From NCBI GenBank assembly GCA_965227145.1, contig OZ245730.1, positions 3,100,001-3,164,000 of the forward strand: 64,000 nucleotides of DNA. Reading direction: 5' to 3'. The notes beneath the pieces are model-generated. The model saw only the letters and a program-made list of their open reading frames with translations. It did no database searches and had not been told where the DNA came from. The stretch's first letter is position 1; each line of letters opens with the position of its first letter. Positions 63,486 through 64,000 of the stretch are shown here, piece after piece. A program made the position numbers and the translations under genes. The stretch comes from JACKAQ01 sp965227145 (GTDB taxonomy: Bacteria > Calditrichota > Calditrichia > RBG-13-44-9 > J075).

Positions 63486-64000
63486 TTACCGAACCTGCGA
63501 CGGCAACGGCAGCGGAACACCTTCAATTTTTTTCAACTCGGTGGTGATCGAGCCGACCGCAACTTTGGATTTCATCTGAACCGGAATTTTGTATTGATCG
63601 TCTGTCAGCCAAATCCACATTTCACCATCCTGTTTAAAAATGGATTCGCCGAGCAACACCGGCTTTACCAGAATGCAGTTGAAACTACCCGCGTCCACCG
63701 ATATGCGTTCGCGTTTTTGGACAAATACCTGCAAATCGTAAATTTTTTTATTATCGTGATTGATCATATACAGCGGCATTCCCGGCTCCAGCCGTTGGGT
63801 GCGCACAAAATAAAACGAACCGAGCACATCCAGCACGTATGCGGGCATATCCAGATCGAAACTGCTTTGATTTTTGATGCGTAGCGGCTCATCGCCGTGA
63901 TAACGAATCCGCTGGATTTCAGCTTTGCCCAATCGTTGGTTGTAATCGACGAGCAGGTCAAATTTGTAACCGCCTTCGCGCAGCCGCTTTTCAAATCGCC
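63486..64000 (-). CDS. DUF3108-like protein, cut by the window edge
   Basis: The frame stays open to the right end, so the start lies beyond the window. The visible part reads RFEKRLREGGYKFDLLVDYN, LDMPAYVLDVLGSFYFVRTQ, ISVDAGSFNCILVKPVLLGE and MWIWLTDDQYKIPVQMKSKV, the DUF3108 pattern. DUF3108 proteins are usually periplasmic and of unknown function. It follows no visible partner; its stop is 185 bases past the response regulator gene's start. Confidence 0.8.
   Translation of the reverse strand, partial: RFEKRLREGGYKFDLLVDYNQRLGKAEIQRIRYHGDEPLRIKNQSSFDLDMPAYVLDVLGSFYFVRTQRLEPGMPLYMINHDNKKIYDLQVFVQKRERISVDAGSFNCILVKPVLLGESIFKQDGEMWIWLTDDQYKIPVQMKSKVAVGSITTELKKIEGVPLPLPSQVR

Overview
The window looks like a chromosomal segment of a bacterium from the Fibrobacterota-Chlorobiota-Bacteroidota side of the tree, most like Calditrichota or KSB1-type lineages. 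Three large secreted proteins end in the QNYPNPFNP-type beta-sandwich sorting tail, there are four-helix-bundle (S23-like) genes, and the gene-free gaps are full of simple repeats. This placement is inferred from protein style, not from a marker gene. No rRNA, tRNA or CRISPR array was recognised.

Layout. 1-3.2 kb: a TPR protein with a putative DNA-binding module, and a Wzi-like outer-membrane protein, converging on a shared terminator. 3.4-4.8 kb: the initiating polyprenyl-phosphate sugar transferase. 4.8-10.6 kb: the two GDP-fucose genes (fcl, and gmd with a frameshift), a toxin-antitoxin pair and long repeat-filled gaps. 10.6-35.7 kb: one very long minus-strand polysaccharide operon with genes overlapping or a few bases apart. 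It holds glycosyltransferases, polymerase, flippase, a sugar nucleotide branch (nucleotidyltransferase, dehydratase, aminotransferase), an amino-sugar tailoring module (PIG-L deacetylase, formyltransferase-like protein, NeuD/PglD-like acyltransferase, acyl carrier protein, adenylating ligase, reductase), a kinase/phosphotransferase fusion and a nucleotidyltransferase-like partner. It ends at a strong terminator near 10.5 kb. Much of 14.7-34 kb is far more AT-rich than its surroundings, which suggests transfer.

35.7-43 kb: a four-helix-bundle gene, a plus-strand orphan gene inside several repeat families, and a second sugar pathway (WbpE/WlbC-type aminotransferase and a WlbA-WlbB fusion) for 2,3-diacetamido uronic acid. 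Between the last two lies a second, broken four-helix-bundle gene interrupted by a 341-bp cassette. The cassette encodes only a GIY-YIG nuclease and is bounded by short repeats; it is the most unusual structure found.

43-64 kb: housekeeping and secretion genes with higher GC: PHP phosphoesterase, M28 peptidase, EVE protein, HtrA protease, M23 peptidase, TPR lipoprotein, an FFLEELY-like protein, three giant secreted proteins (M14 carboxypeptidase, LVIVD-repeat protein, S8 subtilase), a methyltransferase, a NarL-type response regulator and a DUF3108-like protein cut by the window edge.

Taken together, the first 43 kb builds a surface polysaccharide. A lipid-linked sugar is primed by the protein at 3.4 kb, extended by many glycosyltransferases using GDP-fucose and modified amino sugars or uronates, flipped by Wzx and polymerised by Wzy. 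Export genes of the Wza/Wzc type are not in the window.
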